A stretch of DNA of 64,000 nt, from NCBI RefSeq assembly GCF_050436995.1, contig NC_134775.1, positions 1,651,124-1,715,123 of the forward strand, in the 5' to 3' direction. The notes under the pieces were generated by a model. The model did not search any database. It was given only the letters and a program-made list of their open reading frames with translations, and was not told the DNA's origin. The DNA comes from Anticarsia gemmatalis. Taxonomy: Eukaryota; Arthropoda; Insecta; Lepidoptera; Erebidae. The position numbers were made by a program, and so were the translations under genes. Positions 40,074 through 52,496 of this stretch are shown here, piece after piece (position 1 is the stretch's first letter; every line of letters starts with the position of its first letter).

Positions 40074-43000
40074 CCCCCCTATCTGTCGCTATTGCTTTAG
40101 GTATTCCGTACCTTAAAATAAAATTTTCTGCTAACGCTCTTGCTACCTCATTTGCAGACTTGTTTTTTAAAGGATAAGCCTCTACAAACTTGGTAAGCTC
40201 ACATTGCAAAGTCAATATGTAAACATTTCCATTGTCATCTTTATCAAACGGTCCTACCAAATCTAAATAAATCTTTTCAAAGGACGAAGATGCAGTAGAT
40301 GTTATTGTCATCGGTTCTTTCGTATTTTTGTAATACTTTTGCGTCTGACACTTATCACATTTACGAACGTATTCAGTCACATCCTTCTCAATAGATGGCC
40401 AATAGTAATACTTTTTTATATTATTCACCATCCTACGTATTCCTGCATGACCACTTGTGGGCAAAATATGGAAATCATTCAATATAATCTTTTTTTCATC
40501 CCTTCCTTCTATCTTGCGTACATTCGCTACTACACAAACTTTAAAATCTCCACAAATTGAATCATTATTCTCCTCTATATACTGTGCCAATTCTTTTATA
40601 AGTTGCATATTATAACAATATTTCAAAATAAACACTTCTTTTAGGCCTTTCTCTATACAAAAACTAACTATGTCTTTCGATAACTCGTCTCGCGATGAAA
40701 CCGATAAAGATTCATAGTTTATATAAATACTCGAGTTTTCTGGCACATACATTAATACATTGCGCGACTTAGAAAATATTTTTGTACAATCCTTGCTACG
40801 TAACAATTTTTCCCACGTCTTCGAACAAATTTGAACTAGTTCAGTGTCATGTCCTTGTTTCTTAAGAACTTCTACAATCCTAGGGTGATCAGTCCTAACA
40901 ATCGCAGAATCTTTATCACGAATATCCGGGGTTTGTACACTCTTATATTGAGCTCTAGTCATCACATTTATAGTCTTTTCTCGCATTGTTTTTAAATCAT
41001 TACTAGAAATGACAATCCTAGATAATGCATCTGCCAACACATTTTCCTTCCCCCTCACATATTCTACCTCAAAGTCGTACTCTTCTAAGCTAAGACGAAA
41101 TTTAGTTAACCTACTCGATGGATCTGTCATACTAAACAAGTATAAAAGTGGGCGATGATCCGTTTTTACAACGAATTTCCTACCGTATAAATATGGTCTG
41201 AAGTACTTAATTGACCAAACTATAGCTAATAACTCCTTCTCTATTATCGGATAATTTAATTCGCTTTTCCCTAAAGATCTACTAGCATATGCTATAGGTT
41301 TTCCGTTACTATTACACAAAACACTACCTATTGCAAACCCTGAACTATCAGTTTGTAAAGTAAAAGTGTTGTTATCCGAAAAATCTGGAAAATCTAAAAC
41401 TGGTGGGTTCATTAACGCCTCTTTGAGTAATAAAAATGACTTTTCGCATACATCGTTCCAATCGAACACAACATTTCTCCTGCATAATTTATTCATTGGA
41501 ATAACAATACTCGCAAAGTTGGGTATGAATTTCCTATAGTAATTAGCAAACGCCACGAAACGCTTTAATTCGTCACCCGTACATGGACGCGGATAATTTT
41601 TCATAACTGCTACTTTCTCTGGATCCGGTAAAATACCTTCTGACGAAATAACATGCCCCAAGTAAAGTATCTGCCTCTTTAGAAATTCGCATTTAGATGG
41701 GTTTAACTTAAGGTTTACTTTTCTTAAACGCGAAAATACAGAAATTAGGTTACGGTTATGCATATCCAAATTTCGGCCAAATATAATCAAATCATCCAAA
41801 TATATCAAGCATTTATCATAATTCAGTCCTGACATGGCTATGGTCATCATTCGACTAAAAGAACTCGGGCTTATCTTCAGTCCCATCGGTAATCTACACA
41901 TTTGGTACTGTCCCTTGTCTGTAGTGAACGCTGTACACTTTCTACTGCTTTCCTGAAGTGTACATTGATAGTACGATTGTGATAGGTCGCAATGACTAAA
42001 CAGCATAGCCCCTGACAACGAGTCCAAAATTTCGTTAATATTGGGCAATGGAAACTTATCATCTTGAATCTTTTCATTCAACTGCCTATAGTCTACTACT
42101 ACCCGCCATTTTTTCTCACCGTTTTTCCCTGCCTTCTTCGGAACAATTAAAACAGGACTAGACCATTCACTAACCGTTTCCTCAATGATATTATTATTTA
42201 ACATTTCCTGAATCTGCCTATCAACCTCTCTTTTCTGTGCATAGGGTATCCTATACTGCTTCCTGTAAACCGGTGTGCAATTCTCCTTCAATCTAATTGA
42301 CTGGTTATATATATTTGTGACAGTCAATTTGTCCCCGGGTAAATGAAAAATATCAGAATATTTTGCACATATTTGCTCAATCGACAACCGTTCCTCGGGG
42401 TTTAAATAATCTAATTTAAGCAAAGAAAATACTTCCTTAACGCGTTCTACATCTATTTCTGGCTCACTAAAGAAACAATAGTCATAATCGCTTAAAGGAT
42501 GCACCTCTATATTCGACATAGAACAGACAACTTCTTCGGAAGTTGTATTCATTATTTTAACGGGTATAACCCCATCTCTAGGTTTGGCAATTACACTAGC
42601 TAAAAACACGCCTTTGCATAACTCTTTCCTCATCACTACACACTCCTCGGTTCTGTTGACCGGAAAATATTTTACCATCTCGCATCGCGGAGAAATAGTT
42701 AAAGAATAATCATAATACTTAAGTGGCATTGAAATAGTACTTCCAGTACATTCTTTGAGAGACAACTCGTTCTCCGAAAAATCTATAACACCTTTATACT
42801 TTTGCAAAAAATCCTGACCTAATAAACCTACAGATTTGCATGGCAAAGTGGCAAAAACATGAAATTTATGTGTAAATGAGTACTGTTTGTACCTTAACTG
42901 TAAGTAAATATAACCTAATGCCTGTAAACTACCTCCTACACCATTAATTACCATTTTTTCCTTAATTATCTTATGACATAAAGAATTTAACTGTAAGAAA

Positions 43001-43134
43001 TCATTTTTAATAGCTGATATCGACGCACCCGTGTCGACTAACCATTCCGTATCTACATTATTTACTAAAAAATTAACCCAATTTATACTATTACAAGCTA
43101 AAATATGCTTAGACACGAAAAAACTGACCTGCAC
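40074..43134 (-). pseudogene. Gypsy-C pol (protease, RT, RNase H, truncated integrase)
   Basis: About 1,020 residues are open with no internal stop. Protease: WLVDTGASISAIK. RT: SSPVLIVPKK, GLKISPSSFSRMM, YLDDLIIFG near 41,805. RNase H: LQTDSSGFAIGSVL, EKELLAIVW, DHRPLLYLF, ADALSRI. Integrase zinc-binding: TSGHAGIRRM and RKCDKCQ; core Asp in YLDLVGP and Asp in ATDRG, where the gene stops. The catalytic Glu and C-terminal domain are deleted. The frame runs on through the LTR remnant and into the LINE-D C-terminus (to 39,769). Pol is in the -1 frame relative to gag, overlapping it by 26 nt. Confidence 0.9.
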
Positions 43135-44269
43135 TTACATGTTCGGCATTGCCGCATTGTGCACTTGACATTGAATTATTTTCACCTGACGTATGCCCCA
43201 TTTGCTCAATGCATGCTATATGCCGTCGGTTTTGCTGACTAAGCCGGCCGCGATAATTATTATGTCTTACATCACGACCGCGCGTATTGTTATTATAAAA
43301 CCCTACGTGCTTATTATCTTGCCTATGGAACGTGCGCGCTGGCGATCGCGTTCTTTGGACAAAATTATCCCGTATCTTATGCGAAACGTGTGAATATCCA
43401 CGACTTCCGCTTTTACCAAAACATGGTTTAGATTTGAATTGACGTTGGAATGTGTTAATTTGTCCTACTAACGTACACCTTTCGTCTTCCGCTACCCTAA
43501 TCGCGTCTTTCAACGATGTTAAATTCCGAGCCGTAATAATTGTACCTAATCGGTGATCGCGAAGACCATCTGCGAATTTTTTAATAGCATATTTCTCGTT
43601 CAAGGGATGTAGTATTTCGTATGCATCTTGATTCTCCCCTGCTTGAGAAATCGTCAAATCAGTCATTAATTTTTCAATTTCGGCACCGTAACTGGAAATT
43701 GACCTATCGCACTGCCTAACACGAGCGAGTTTCGCTTGAATCGCTACGTCGGACTTCACAGTTAACAAATGTTTCCTCATATCAGACAAAAGACTCTCAA
43801 CCGATACGTAATTTGAACACAAACGCATTTTAGCTGCGGCTGATAACCTAGTGCTCAGAACAAACTTAATCAAAAGTACCCTATCGCTATCTTTCAGCAT
43901 GGAACTATATAATTCAATAGCATCTATTAAGTCTTGGGTCATTTGTTCATCTCCATTCATTTTTGGGAGTAGGCTAACCGCAGTTTTCAAGGAGAAGTTC
44001 TCGGACTCCATTTTGGCGTCTAATGTACTTCTATGTTCAAATTTAATTGTGTTCTGATAGATATCTTCTATTTTATGTATCAATTGCGTTAGTTCTTCGG
44101 AAAATTTATCTACATTCGAAATAACAATTTTAAATTTGTTATAAAGAGCTCGCACTTCGTTAATCTTACACTCAAAATTTTTACCTTGCCTTCTAGTTGG
44201 GCCTAACTTAACTATATACTCTCTCAATAACTTAATTTGTATGAATATTGACGTTAACTCTATTTCCAT
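43109..44269 (-). CDS. Gypsy-C gag
   Basis: 386 aa from MEIELTSIFIQIKLL; an in-frame Met 11 codons upstream (44,302) exists. Predominantly helical N-terminal half, then FSLKTAVSLLPKMNGD, LIKFVLSTRLSAAAKM, GLRDHRLGTIITARNLTSLK. The C-terminal region is Arg/Gly/Asn-rich (NNNTRGRDVRHNNYRGR) without zinc knuckle, a likely RNA-binding region. It ends GQFFRV*. The slippery-looking CAGTTTTTTCGT occurs just before the stop in the pol overlap. Uninterrupted. Confidence 0.85.
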   Translation of the reverse strand: MEIELTSIFIQIKLLREYIVKLGPTRRQGKNFECKINEVRALYNKFKIVISNVDKFSEELTQLIHKIEDIYQNTIKFEHRSTLDAKMESENFSLKTAVSLLPKMNGDEQMTQDLIDAIELYSSMLKDSDRVLLIKFVLSTRLSAAAKMRLCSNYVSVESLLSDMRKHLLTVKSDVAIQAKLARVRQCDRSISSYGAEIEKLMTDLTISQAGENQDAYEILHPLNEKYAIKKFADGLRDHRLGTIITARNLTSLKDAIRVAEDERCTLVGQINTFQRQFKSKPCFGKSGSRGYSHVSHKIRDNFVQRTRSPARTFHRQDNKHVGFYNNNTRGRDVRHNNYRGRLSQQNRRHIACIEQMGHTSGENNSMSSAQCGNAEHVSAGQFFRV

Positions 44270-44400
44270 TGAACTAATTTTATAAAATACGTATACCGAC
44301 AATCAATGAAAGAAACAAAGAGAAAAATAATAACTAAAATCCTTAAACATTTAAGCAACTGCACTTACTAATCACTTCTTGGCTTTGACTGGCATCTTCT

Positions 44401-44637
44401 TCAGGCTTGTACTGCGCGGGCAACTTCTCTCCGATTGATCTCCTGCTGGATCCAACTGCTGTGGCATCTCTTGTAAAAGTACGCCCCCAGGCCTACCACG
44501 ACGACTCCGAAACAGACGGCGATAAATAACAACGTCGTGTGCACCTGTGACATTTGCTGGCTCACAGACGCTCCGTTTGATCCTCCAGAAGCCGTTTGGG
44601 CGATGATCACCTCTTCCTTTGAAGATGATCCTCCCAT
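44401..44637 (-). CDS. Gypsy-C ORF0: small myristoylation-signal plus membrane protein
   Basis: 78 aa, starting MGGSSSKEEVIIAQTASGG; an in-frame Met nine codons upstream exists but the MG-x-S-x-SK start is shared with Gypsy-A. Shared elements in order: MG.S.SK, IIAQ.ASGGSN.AS, a membrane helix (TTLLFIAVCFGVVVVGLGAY, about residues 32-52), and a basic/Trp segment (KRCHSSWIQQEI against KNKHKKWIEQRV). It lies 128 nt after the PBS and about 130 nt before gag. Uninterrupted. Function unknown; conservation of motif order while the rest diverged suggests selection. Confidence 0.75.
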   Translation of the reverse strand: MGGSSSKEEVIIAQTASGGSNGASVSQQMSQVHTTLLFIAVCFGVVVVGLGAYFYKRCHSSWIQQEINRREVARAVQA

Positions 44638-44745
44638 AGTGGTAGACGAAATCCTCTTCTTCACTTACATGCCGATTGTTTGCCTGTTGGTTTCTTCATT
44701 GGTAGAGCGGGCGCGCAGCAGAGCTCGATCGGGTTACGCAGTCCC

Positions 44746-44765
44746 GTTCAGTGGCAGGGTCGCCA
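44746..44765 (-). promoter_or_regulatory. Gypsy-C primer-binding site
   Basis: TGGCGACCCTGCCA on the element strand, immediately adjacent to the 5' LTR; 14 bases identical to the Gypsy-A PBS. Confidence 0.85.
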
Positions 44766-44949
44766 TGTGGTGTTGGGACGGGAAATGAAATACCGAACCG
44801 GTCATAAGATAGACTTCGAACTCAAATGCCCTCCGTCTTTACATTTATTAAGTTTTATATGCTACAATGTACGTGACATATTTCTTATATCTAACATCTT
44901 ACATTATCTTAGCAACTACGTGATGTACGTGACTACACGCCACACTACA
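44766..44949 (-). repeat. Gypsy-C 5' LTR (184 bp)
   Basis: On the element strand TGTAGTGTGG...CCCAACACCACA. Boundaries are set by the PBS on one side and TSD ACCG on the other. Confidence 0.85.
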
Positions 44950-45487
44950 ACCGTCAGTATACCTATTTTCCCAAATACCTCCCGCAGAGAGTCCCGCGCT
45001 CCTAAGCCGTAAATAGAGCGAATTGCTCTTTTTTGAATTACAAAAATTGTGTCTATATCAGCCGCCCTGCCCCAAAGTAGAATACCGTAGGACAAAACGC
45101 TGTGAAAATAACCAAAGTAAACCAGTCTTGCCGCATCTACACCAGCAAACTGTCTTACTTTTCTTATCGCATAGGCTGCGGAGCTAAGCCCGCCCGCGAG
45201 CTTTGTTATTTGGGTGCCCCATTTGAAGGTTGCGGAGTTGACCATGTCTAACACCTCACCATTTAGAGCTACATTCGAACCTAGATTCCTAGCGTTGGGC
45301 ATGGTAAATCTAATGCATTTCGTTTTCTTAGAATTTAACAATAAATTGTTGGCTGTAAACCAATCGAGAACCTGTCTAAGATCACCATTTACAGTGTCAA
45401 AATTTGTTTTCTTACGATCTACTTTAAAAATAAGCGACGTATCATCAACAAATAGTACAATATCACACAGATCCTGTACCTGTACCT

Positions 45488-46180
45488 CGATTCTGTACAT
45501 TCGATACTAACGTCACGCTATCGAATACCATACATTGCTATCGAGCTACTCGTTAGGAAACCGGCAGCAATTCGGCAGAGAATCGCAACCTATCGAGTAT
45601 CGAAAACTTGACATTTAAAGTGAGAAAAAGATGCGTTCTGAAAATTTGTTCTTTAAATATTTTTTTTTTGTATAAACTAATTTTAAATATATTATATAGT
45701 GGATAAAAAATAATCATGAAAGGTATTATTCTCATAAATAATAATTATAGTCTACTTTAAACGGTGTTAGTAAAATTAAATCAATAATATAAAAATATCA
45801 TAATTAATGTTGTTCAACGAAACATTATCAACACAAAAAAAGAATCAGCGTCTTTTTTTTCTACGTTGAAGCAGGCAAAGGAGACAATACCTTTTCAGCC
45901 TCGTTGGCCTCGTCTTCCTAAAATTATCTAATATAGAATATTTAAATAATTTGTTAAAATTAAAAATGGAAAGAATATTTTATTTCGAAATTCGAATTGC
46001 CCATAAGTGCGCTCCAGCAAAAAAAAAAATTAGTTTTATTTTATTTTAATGTTTGGTGGAAAATGGCGCCATTGAAGAACATAGTTGTTGCGAAAATCCG
46101 CTAGGGGCGCTGATCAATTTTTCATACAAAATTTTTCGATAGCGAGTCGGTAGTCGATACTCGATAGTTGTACAGAATCG
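45488..46180. mobile_element. 693-bp MITE in LINE-D
   Basis: Inverted ends CGATTCTGTACA, followed within 30 bp by related TATCGA-containing blocks (CTATCGAATACC; CTATCGAGTATCGA). GTAC occurs close to each end (45,482-45,485 and 46,183-46,186) and may be the target duplication. Multiple TATCGA motifs near both ends. No coding frame. It separates two RT boxes of LINE-D. Confidence 0.7.
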
Positions 46181-46478
46181 CGGTACTGATGTGACAAATC
46201 ATTAATATATACCAGAAAAAGAAAAGGACCGAGGATAGAGCCCTGCGGTACCCCTAAACTAACTGCAGATCCAGTGGATCTTGACCCATTAATATCTGTA
46301 TACTGTACTCTCTCAGACAAGTAGGATGCAAGTAGGTCAAGTGCCACATCCCCAATCCCATAGAATTTAAGTTTAAATAAAAGAGTATTGTGGTCAACAC
46401 AATCAAACGCTTTGGAGAGATCACAGAATACCCCAATAGCATCCTGCGACGCTTCCCAAGCATCGAAAATATGCCTAA

Positions 46479-49400
46479 CTAGCTGACCCGCGCAACTTCG
46501 CTTGCGTCACATAAGAGAGAATGAGTCAGAATTTTCCACGTTTTTGTAACACTTTTATACTGTTACTCTGCTCTTATTGGTCGTAGCGTGATGATATAAA
46601 ATATGCTTTTTTTTTCACGAAAAATATTCTTAAAGATATTTATATCTCTTAATGTAACGAAGTCGCGCTAATGCATATCCGCCATTATGACAGTTGCCAT
46701 GACAACGGAATTTTGTTAATTTAATGTCATTATAATATGATTATTCGCGACTTCGTTCGCCACCTGAATTTTCCCGGGAAATGCGTCATTTTCCCGGGGT
46801 AAAAAGTAGCCTATGTCCTTTCTCGGGTATCAAAATATCTTCATACTAAATTTCATGCAAATTGGTTCAGTAGTTTAGGCGTGATTGAGTAGCAGACAGA
46901 CAGACAGACAGACAGAGTTACTTTCGCATTTATAATATTAGTATGGATAGTATGGATGAGTCCTGGTAATTAACTATTTGTGTATCACATTTCAATCAAC
47001 TTAGTTATTTAAAGTGAAAGAATAACAATAATGACTCCATCTCTACAAAAAATCGCATTTTAAATCATTGTGTAGGTATTGTTAGGATTTACTTATCCAT
47101 AAGTAGCAATCTATCATAGAACTTAATCGATTGGTAGACCTTTCATGAGTTGTCGGAACCCTCATAAAGTTGATTCTCGGTTCATAACGATTGAAGTTAA
47201 GTCTTCAGAGTGACAGAGAGGGTTTGAGAGCAGGACAGCGAATAAGTCCGAATTTTAACGAGCTAGCTATAACAGGAACATGCCGAGCAATGAGTAATAC
47301 GATACTTAAGTTATCTGTCAATTTGTTTACCTAATGTATTTGTATATTGTACTTGTGTAATAATTTGTAATATTTCGATTCAAACGAGAATCTAATCACC
47401 ATTTTATTATACTTTTTTGTGCAATTAGAAGTGAGAATATAATTGAGAGTCTAAGGCCCCGTGAATTTTGCCTTTCTGTGCAAAAGATAAGTAGATAGTA
47501 TAATATATTTATTAACTACAAATTCGTGTTGCTCTTCAGTGGTTTTAAAATTTTGAAATAGTGAAAGAAAAATTACAACAATACTCGTAATAGACGCCAA
47601 TTCCTTTGTTGATTAGGTACAGATTAATGTATTGGGTTTATAATGTAATACTTGCAACTGGGTTTCTGGCCAGATGACTTATAATTATCATGTTTAATGT
47701 GTATGACAATATCAAGGGATGGTTTGTCCTGAGAGCAATGCAGTGCCTGGGCTATAAAAAATATCTACGATTGTTAATGTAATACTTATTAAAATAAATC
47801 CCAACAAGTCTTCTTTCACGAGTTAATTGACAAACACTGTACGGAAAATGTTATACTTACGGCAGTAATCCCCGTTTTCTGAGGTACATTTAGCGGTAGT
47901 TTATCTATTCAATAGTGTCAAAACTCATTGAAAAAAGCGCTATTGAATAGATAAACCAAAACGGGGTAAGGTGAAAGATAAATTCTTATAATACTATCGT
48001 TTTGGTTTTGTGTTAGTTATATTTTATTGTATTTTGTCGGGAAGACTGTGTAGTCTATTTGAATGTTGCTGACTAATTAATCGAACAATATAGTGTGCGT
48101 TATGAAACAATCATAGCACAATTAGATATAAATAAGTTGCAGCAGATAAAAATAATTTTAAGCTATCCTAGCGATGTAACCTCAGTTATCCTGACACAAT
48201 CCATTAACTTATCCTCATAAAATTAAGGGTAAAAAAGGAATGCAACAGCGCAATGTATCGTCACATGGGCCGGGCCGAAATAGTGCGCCTATATTTAGTT
48301 GAGACTCATAGGGCATTCACCCCGCACCTTCCCTTACATCACAAGAATAACATTATTTCGCGCAATACGCTATAACTATTGTAAATATAATGTATGACGG
48401 GATATGGCCCACTTATCATCATTTTCTTCAGTGCCTACTAAGACTGGGAGGGACTATATTGAGAGTAGTATCCCCGATAAATGCAACAGCTTCTAGTAGG
48501 TACTTCTAGTATAATTTAGAAAGTTTTTTTACAATCACTTATCTATACATGCAATAACTCTGTGTAGGGGTCTGTTGGTATCAGGGGTAAATAAGCTTAA
48601 ATACGCTTACGCATTAAGTATTGTTCTCTTATTTTCTCAGAGTGTCATGAAGCGTTAGGAAAATGAATTACTTTTCTAATATACTTAAGTCAATATCTTT
48701 CAGCGACAGTGAAGATAGCGGAATATTTCAATCTCTTATAATAATAATTATGTCAGTGCATTGATTTAAAGTTGAAGAGTACCTACTTAAGAATGTAAGA
48801 ACAGTTGGTCCCGCGCCATAAGCTGCAGAACTTTGCATTACTATACTACATAGCTACATACGAATGCGAATGTTTCCGGGGAGTGACCAGTGTGGCCGTG
48901 CAGATTCTGACCATGTTTATTCGATGTGGTCCATATGATCTAGAAGTCTAATAAGCGGCATTCAGCGGCAACACTTTGATGTACAATCAAAGTTATTTGT
49001 AAGATTAGTTTAGGTATTATTTAACGCTTCGTTTTGGAACTTAGCTTATAAAGTTTGGAATAGAAAGGCTACATCATACCTACAATTCTTTTTTACCAAA
49101 GCATAGGAATACGAAATTTCTAGAACCTAAGTTCGGTTTCCGTCAAAGGCATTACAAAATATTTTGAAACAGCTAATTTGCAGTATTAATTATTCTCAAA
49201 GCAGGAATATTTATACTGTAGCACGTATTCGATGTTAAAACTGATGAGTTTTGTTTAAATAAAAGCTAATAGGCTTTAAATATGATGTCTTTGTTGGATG
49301 TACACATTTTTATGTAGATTAAGCAAGGGTTGTAGGAATCGTAGCAAGTGGCATTCTTCGGTCTCTCTACCCCAACGGGAAAATGGTGTTATTATTGTGT

Positions 49401-50331
49401 GTGCGTCTTTATTAATGAACGTGTGAATTAAGTTTTGTTAGTGATAAACTTAAATTAACATAAATTTATCTCAAAACTGAGGTTGTTGACCCTCGGGAGG
49501 CTGAAATAAGATTGACAATAAATGTACTTTTCTACTATTACCATTTTAGTGCTTAGACCATTTTCTAGAAGTCAATTCCTATAATAAAATTAAAATGCAT
49601 CACTGAACTGCTTGCAAGCTATTCGTTAATGCTTTTTGCTTTGATTGTCACGAAGCAAATTTTAAGAGTATTTAAGGAAACGAATTAAATGGCTATTCGC
49701 GTCAATAGATAAAAAGCAGCTTTAAGGATATTGACCCAATTACGCAAAACGTTCATTTTTCTTTTCCAAATTACACATTTAAATCCAATAAAGTATGTAT
49801 AAATCGATCAATTCTGTCCCCATAGAAAGCTTACAATAAATAATGACACAATTACATGTAGACAAAGCGACGGATGTGATAAGTTTGTTCCGATGCGCGC
49901 TGGCTCTGATAAGAGACATTAGGTGGAGCAAACGAACTCATAACGAATGAACTCGCCATACATGCTGATAACCCCCTGATAATCTCCCAAATGTAACAAA
50001 CTGGCAACTGTGTGAGGCGTTTCTTAATACATTTCTTAGTTATGACTCGCGCAACTTCGCTTGCGTCACATAAGAGAGAATGGGTCAAAATTTTCCCGTT
50101 TTTGTAACATTTTTTACTGTTACTCTGCTCCTATTAGTCGTAGCGTGATGATATAATAGCCTATAACCTTCCTCGATAAATGGGCTATCTAACACTGAAA
50201 GAATTTTTCAAATCGGACTAGTAGTTCCTGAGATTAGCGCGTTCAAACAAACAAACAAACAAACAAACAAACAAACAAACAAACAAACAAACAAACAAAC
50301 AAACTCTTCAGCTTTATAATATTAGTATAGA
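46479..50331 (-). mobile_element. Composite Helitron copy 2 (3.85 kb) in LINE-D
   Basis: Same start (TCTATACTAAT at 50,331) and end (CAGCTAG at 46,479) as copy 1. Host A|T insertion; removal joins the LINE-D RT frame. It includes the same altered inner 3' end (complement TTAGTTATGACTCGCGCAAC at 50,037) and the same cargo. Differences from copy 1 that I saw are a few substitutions, microsatellite lengths, and the flipped and partly deleted hairpin at 47,870-47,966. Confidence 0.9.
47870..47966. repeat. Hairpin in Helitron cargo (loop orientation 2, right arm shortened)
   Basis: Loop GTGTCAAAACTC...AAAAAAGCG is the exact reverse complement of the loop in copy 1. The right arm lacks ACCGCTAAATGTACCTCAG. 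Confidence 0.9.
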
Positions 50332-51012
50332 TAAGTGTGACCCGTGCATCGATGGTAGATCGACCCTTTGTAAAGCCAAACTGTTTGCTGTGGAGTAAAT
50401 TGTACAAACTGAAATGGCTCTCTAATTGCTCTAATATAGCCCTTTCAAATATTTTGCTAAGAGCAAGCAAGATGGATATGGGCCTAAAGTTACTGGGCTC
50501 ACTTTTGCATCCGTTTTTAAACAAGGGAATTATGTGCTTCATTTAATTAGGAAACACACCTGCATCTACACATCGATTAAAAGTTGCAGCTAAGTGAGGC
50601 GCTATTACAGCGATAATGTTCTCAAGTATCTTCACAGAAATTCCCCACAAGTCCGCTGTATTTTTTTAATTAAGTGACTTGAATACTCTGATTACGTCAG
50701 AGGGGTTTATATACTTAAAATAAAATGAATCATTGCACTGACTCACATTGCTCCTAAGTAATGATCCTGCTTTAGCGGTAGAGGAATTTAAGGAACTAGT
50801 CATAGTGAGTGGTATGTCAGAAAAATAATTATTTAATGTATGAGCTACGCCTAGGCTATCTGTAATAACCCGATTGTTAACATTTAATTCGAAGTCGTGA
50901 TCAGGTGGTGACGGTCTTCCTGTTTCATTGTATTCTGTGGGTAGGTGTCAAAATAAGTGAACAAAAAAAATCACTCCTCCTAATTTTATTTTTATTTAAT
51001 TAATTTTACAGT

Positions 51013-51229
51013 TATAACGTGCCCTAAGGGCGGCCCTGTACGGAGTACGTCCCTGGTTTCCCTCTCGCCCCGTCGTATGATACCCCGCCACCCTCGGGGG
51101 CCCGTTCGGCTCCGCGCACTCGCGCCGCGTGCGCCAGTCGCCTACAATACTTTGCGCGCGCAACGTGTGTCGCTCTGTGCGCATATGTAACATTGTAACG
51201 TATATGTATATTATTACTAATCACGTTAT
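51013..51229 (+). repeat. Gypsy-E 5' LTR
   Basis: TATAACGTGCCC...CACGTTAT, not the common TG...CA. The exact ends could shift by one or two bases. Confidence 0.85.
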
Positions 51230-51297
51230 ACTGGCTCCCAACGTATTGGCCGATGTTCTAGACTGTTCGATAGTGCACGGAACTTTTAGTGAACAAA

Positions 51298-52496
51298 ATG
51301 CCGCCGCGTAAAGTTCGTAATAACGACTCTAGTTCGGAAAATGAACCTGTGACGGAGACACCTGTGGCTCCAGTGCTTATGTCTGAAACTCAGTTAGCGT
51401 CGCTTCTAGCCGCCTTCTCTTCGGCGCAGGCCGAGGCGAACCGGAAACTCGTCGAGTCTCTTCTGACATCGCACTCGGGGACGCCGCCCAGTGCGAACCC
51501 CGGCGCCACGCCATCACCGTCATCGTGTTCGGGGAATCTCGTCAAATGCACCGCGCGCTTCGATGGTTCGTCGGAGTACCCGGAGACAGTCGAGGCATTC
51601 ATAGACGCCGTCGAGATGTTCATGGACTGCGCTTCGGTCAGCGATGAGATGGCACTTCGTGGACTTCCCATGCTATTTCATGGACAAGCAGCAGTTTGGT
51701 GGCGTGGCATCCGTCATGGTCAGAGGCTGTCAAGTGCCTGCGTTCGATGTATGGCATACCACGGCCACCGTACAAACTGTACAGAGATGTCTTCGCTGTT
51801 GAGCAAGGGTTGGAACGCGCTGACGTTTTTATCGTAAGAATACGATCTCTGTTCGCGAAATTACCTTATCAACTACCAGAGGAAGCGAGACTGGATATGA
51901 TTTATGGTTTGCTTCACAAGAGAATCAGGACGCGGTTACTAAGAGACGCTGTGAGCGATATTGAATCGCTGATAGACAAATCTCGAAGCATAGAAGAATC
52001 GTTGTTAGAGAACTCCGCGTCGCCGTCGTCGTCGTGTTTACCTACGAGGTCTACCCGCGTGGTCAGCGAGAACGCGCAGCAACACGTCACGCCGGGACTG
52101 AATTCGACGCCGTCGCCGTCAGTCCGCGCCACCCGCGCCTCCACTGCGCAGCCCGCTCATGAACGAGTGCAATCGCCGGCGCCGCGTGGTGATCAATGTG
52201 TGAGCAAAAGGGACAACAGTGATAAGAAGCTGTTCTGCGTCTATTGTAAGACGCGAGGACACGTACGGGACTCTTGTGATAAGCTAACTAGTAAACGCCC
52301 TCTTTCTACTAACTCCGGCACATTTTGCTATAATTGTGGTGAAAAGGGTCACATTAGAGTTAATTGTCCTAAAGGTAAACAAAATAGTGTCGGAGATAGT
52401 AACTCTAATGTTAAGATTGAAAATGTGTTTTCCTCTGTGTACATAGATAGTAAGAAGTTATGTTCGGATTTTGTTAACAATAATAATAAGCATTAA
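51298..52496 (+). pseudogene. Gypsy-E gag, frameshifted
   Basis: Starts MPPRKVRNNDSSSEN (51,298). N-terminal frame runs to about 51,705 (KCTARFDGSSEYPETVEAFI, GQAAVWWRGI), then the second frame continues (SWSEAVKCLRSMYGIPRPPY, PEEARLDMIYGLLHKRIR). Two zinc knuckles: CVYCKTRGHVRDSC and CYNCGEKGHIRVNC (C-x2-C-x4-H-x4-C). A single-base indel near 51,705-51,712 in GGCATCCG explains the frame change; I do not think it is programmed since it splits the capsid-like domain. Confidence 0.85.

Larger units (their letters stand above)
40053..44949 (-). mobile_element. Gypsy-C LTR retrotransposon, 3'-deleted (4.9 kb)
   Basis: 5' LTR 44,766-44,949, PBS, ORF0, gag, pol up to mid-integrase, then a direct jump to the last 21 bp of the 3' LTR (40,053-40,073). 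Target duplication ACCG at 40,049-40,052 and 44,950-44,953, in the LINE-D RT gene. Organisation and protein sequence are those of Gypsy-A, but diverged at DNA level, so it is a separate family of the same lineage. Confidence 0.9.
39700..50970 (-). pseudogene. LINE-D RT gene, in four pieces
   Basis: Read right to left: 50,960-50,332, 46,478-46,181, 45,487-44,954 and 40,048-39,700. Piece 1: decayed RT start (stops near 50,545 and 50,670), then HIIPLFKNGCKSEPSNFRPI and SKQFGFTKGRSTIDARVTL. Piece 2: FCDLSKAFDCVDH, then GVPQGSILGPFLFLVYINDL. Piece 3: the catalytic box as FVDDTSLIF, then LLLNSKKTKCIRF and FHSVLSYGILLWG. Piece 4: C-terminus INSFAKNGDNHNIN and 3' UTR. Interruptions are composite Helitron copy 2, a MITE and Gypsy-C. 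No endonuclease domain is found, so the element was 5'-truncated near 50,970. The Jockey group is likely. 2,635-3,520 is a second 3' end. Confidence 0.8.

Noticed and set aside
50243..50542. 99-aa frame as a separate gene
   Set aside because: LINE-D RT fragment running into the Helitron (GTTT)n repeat.
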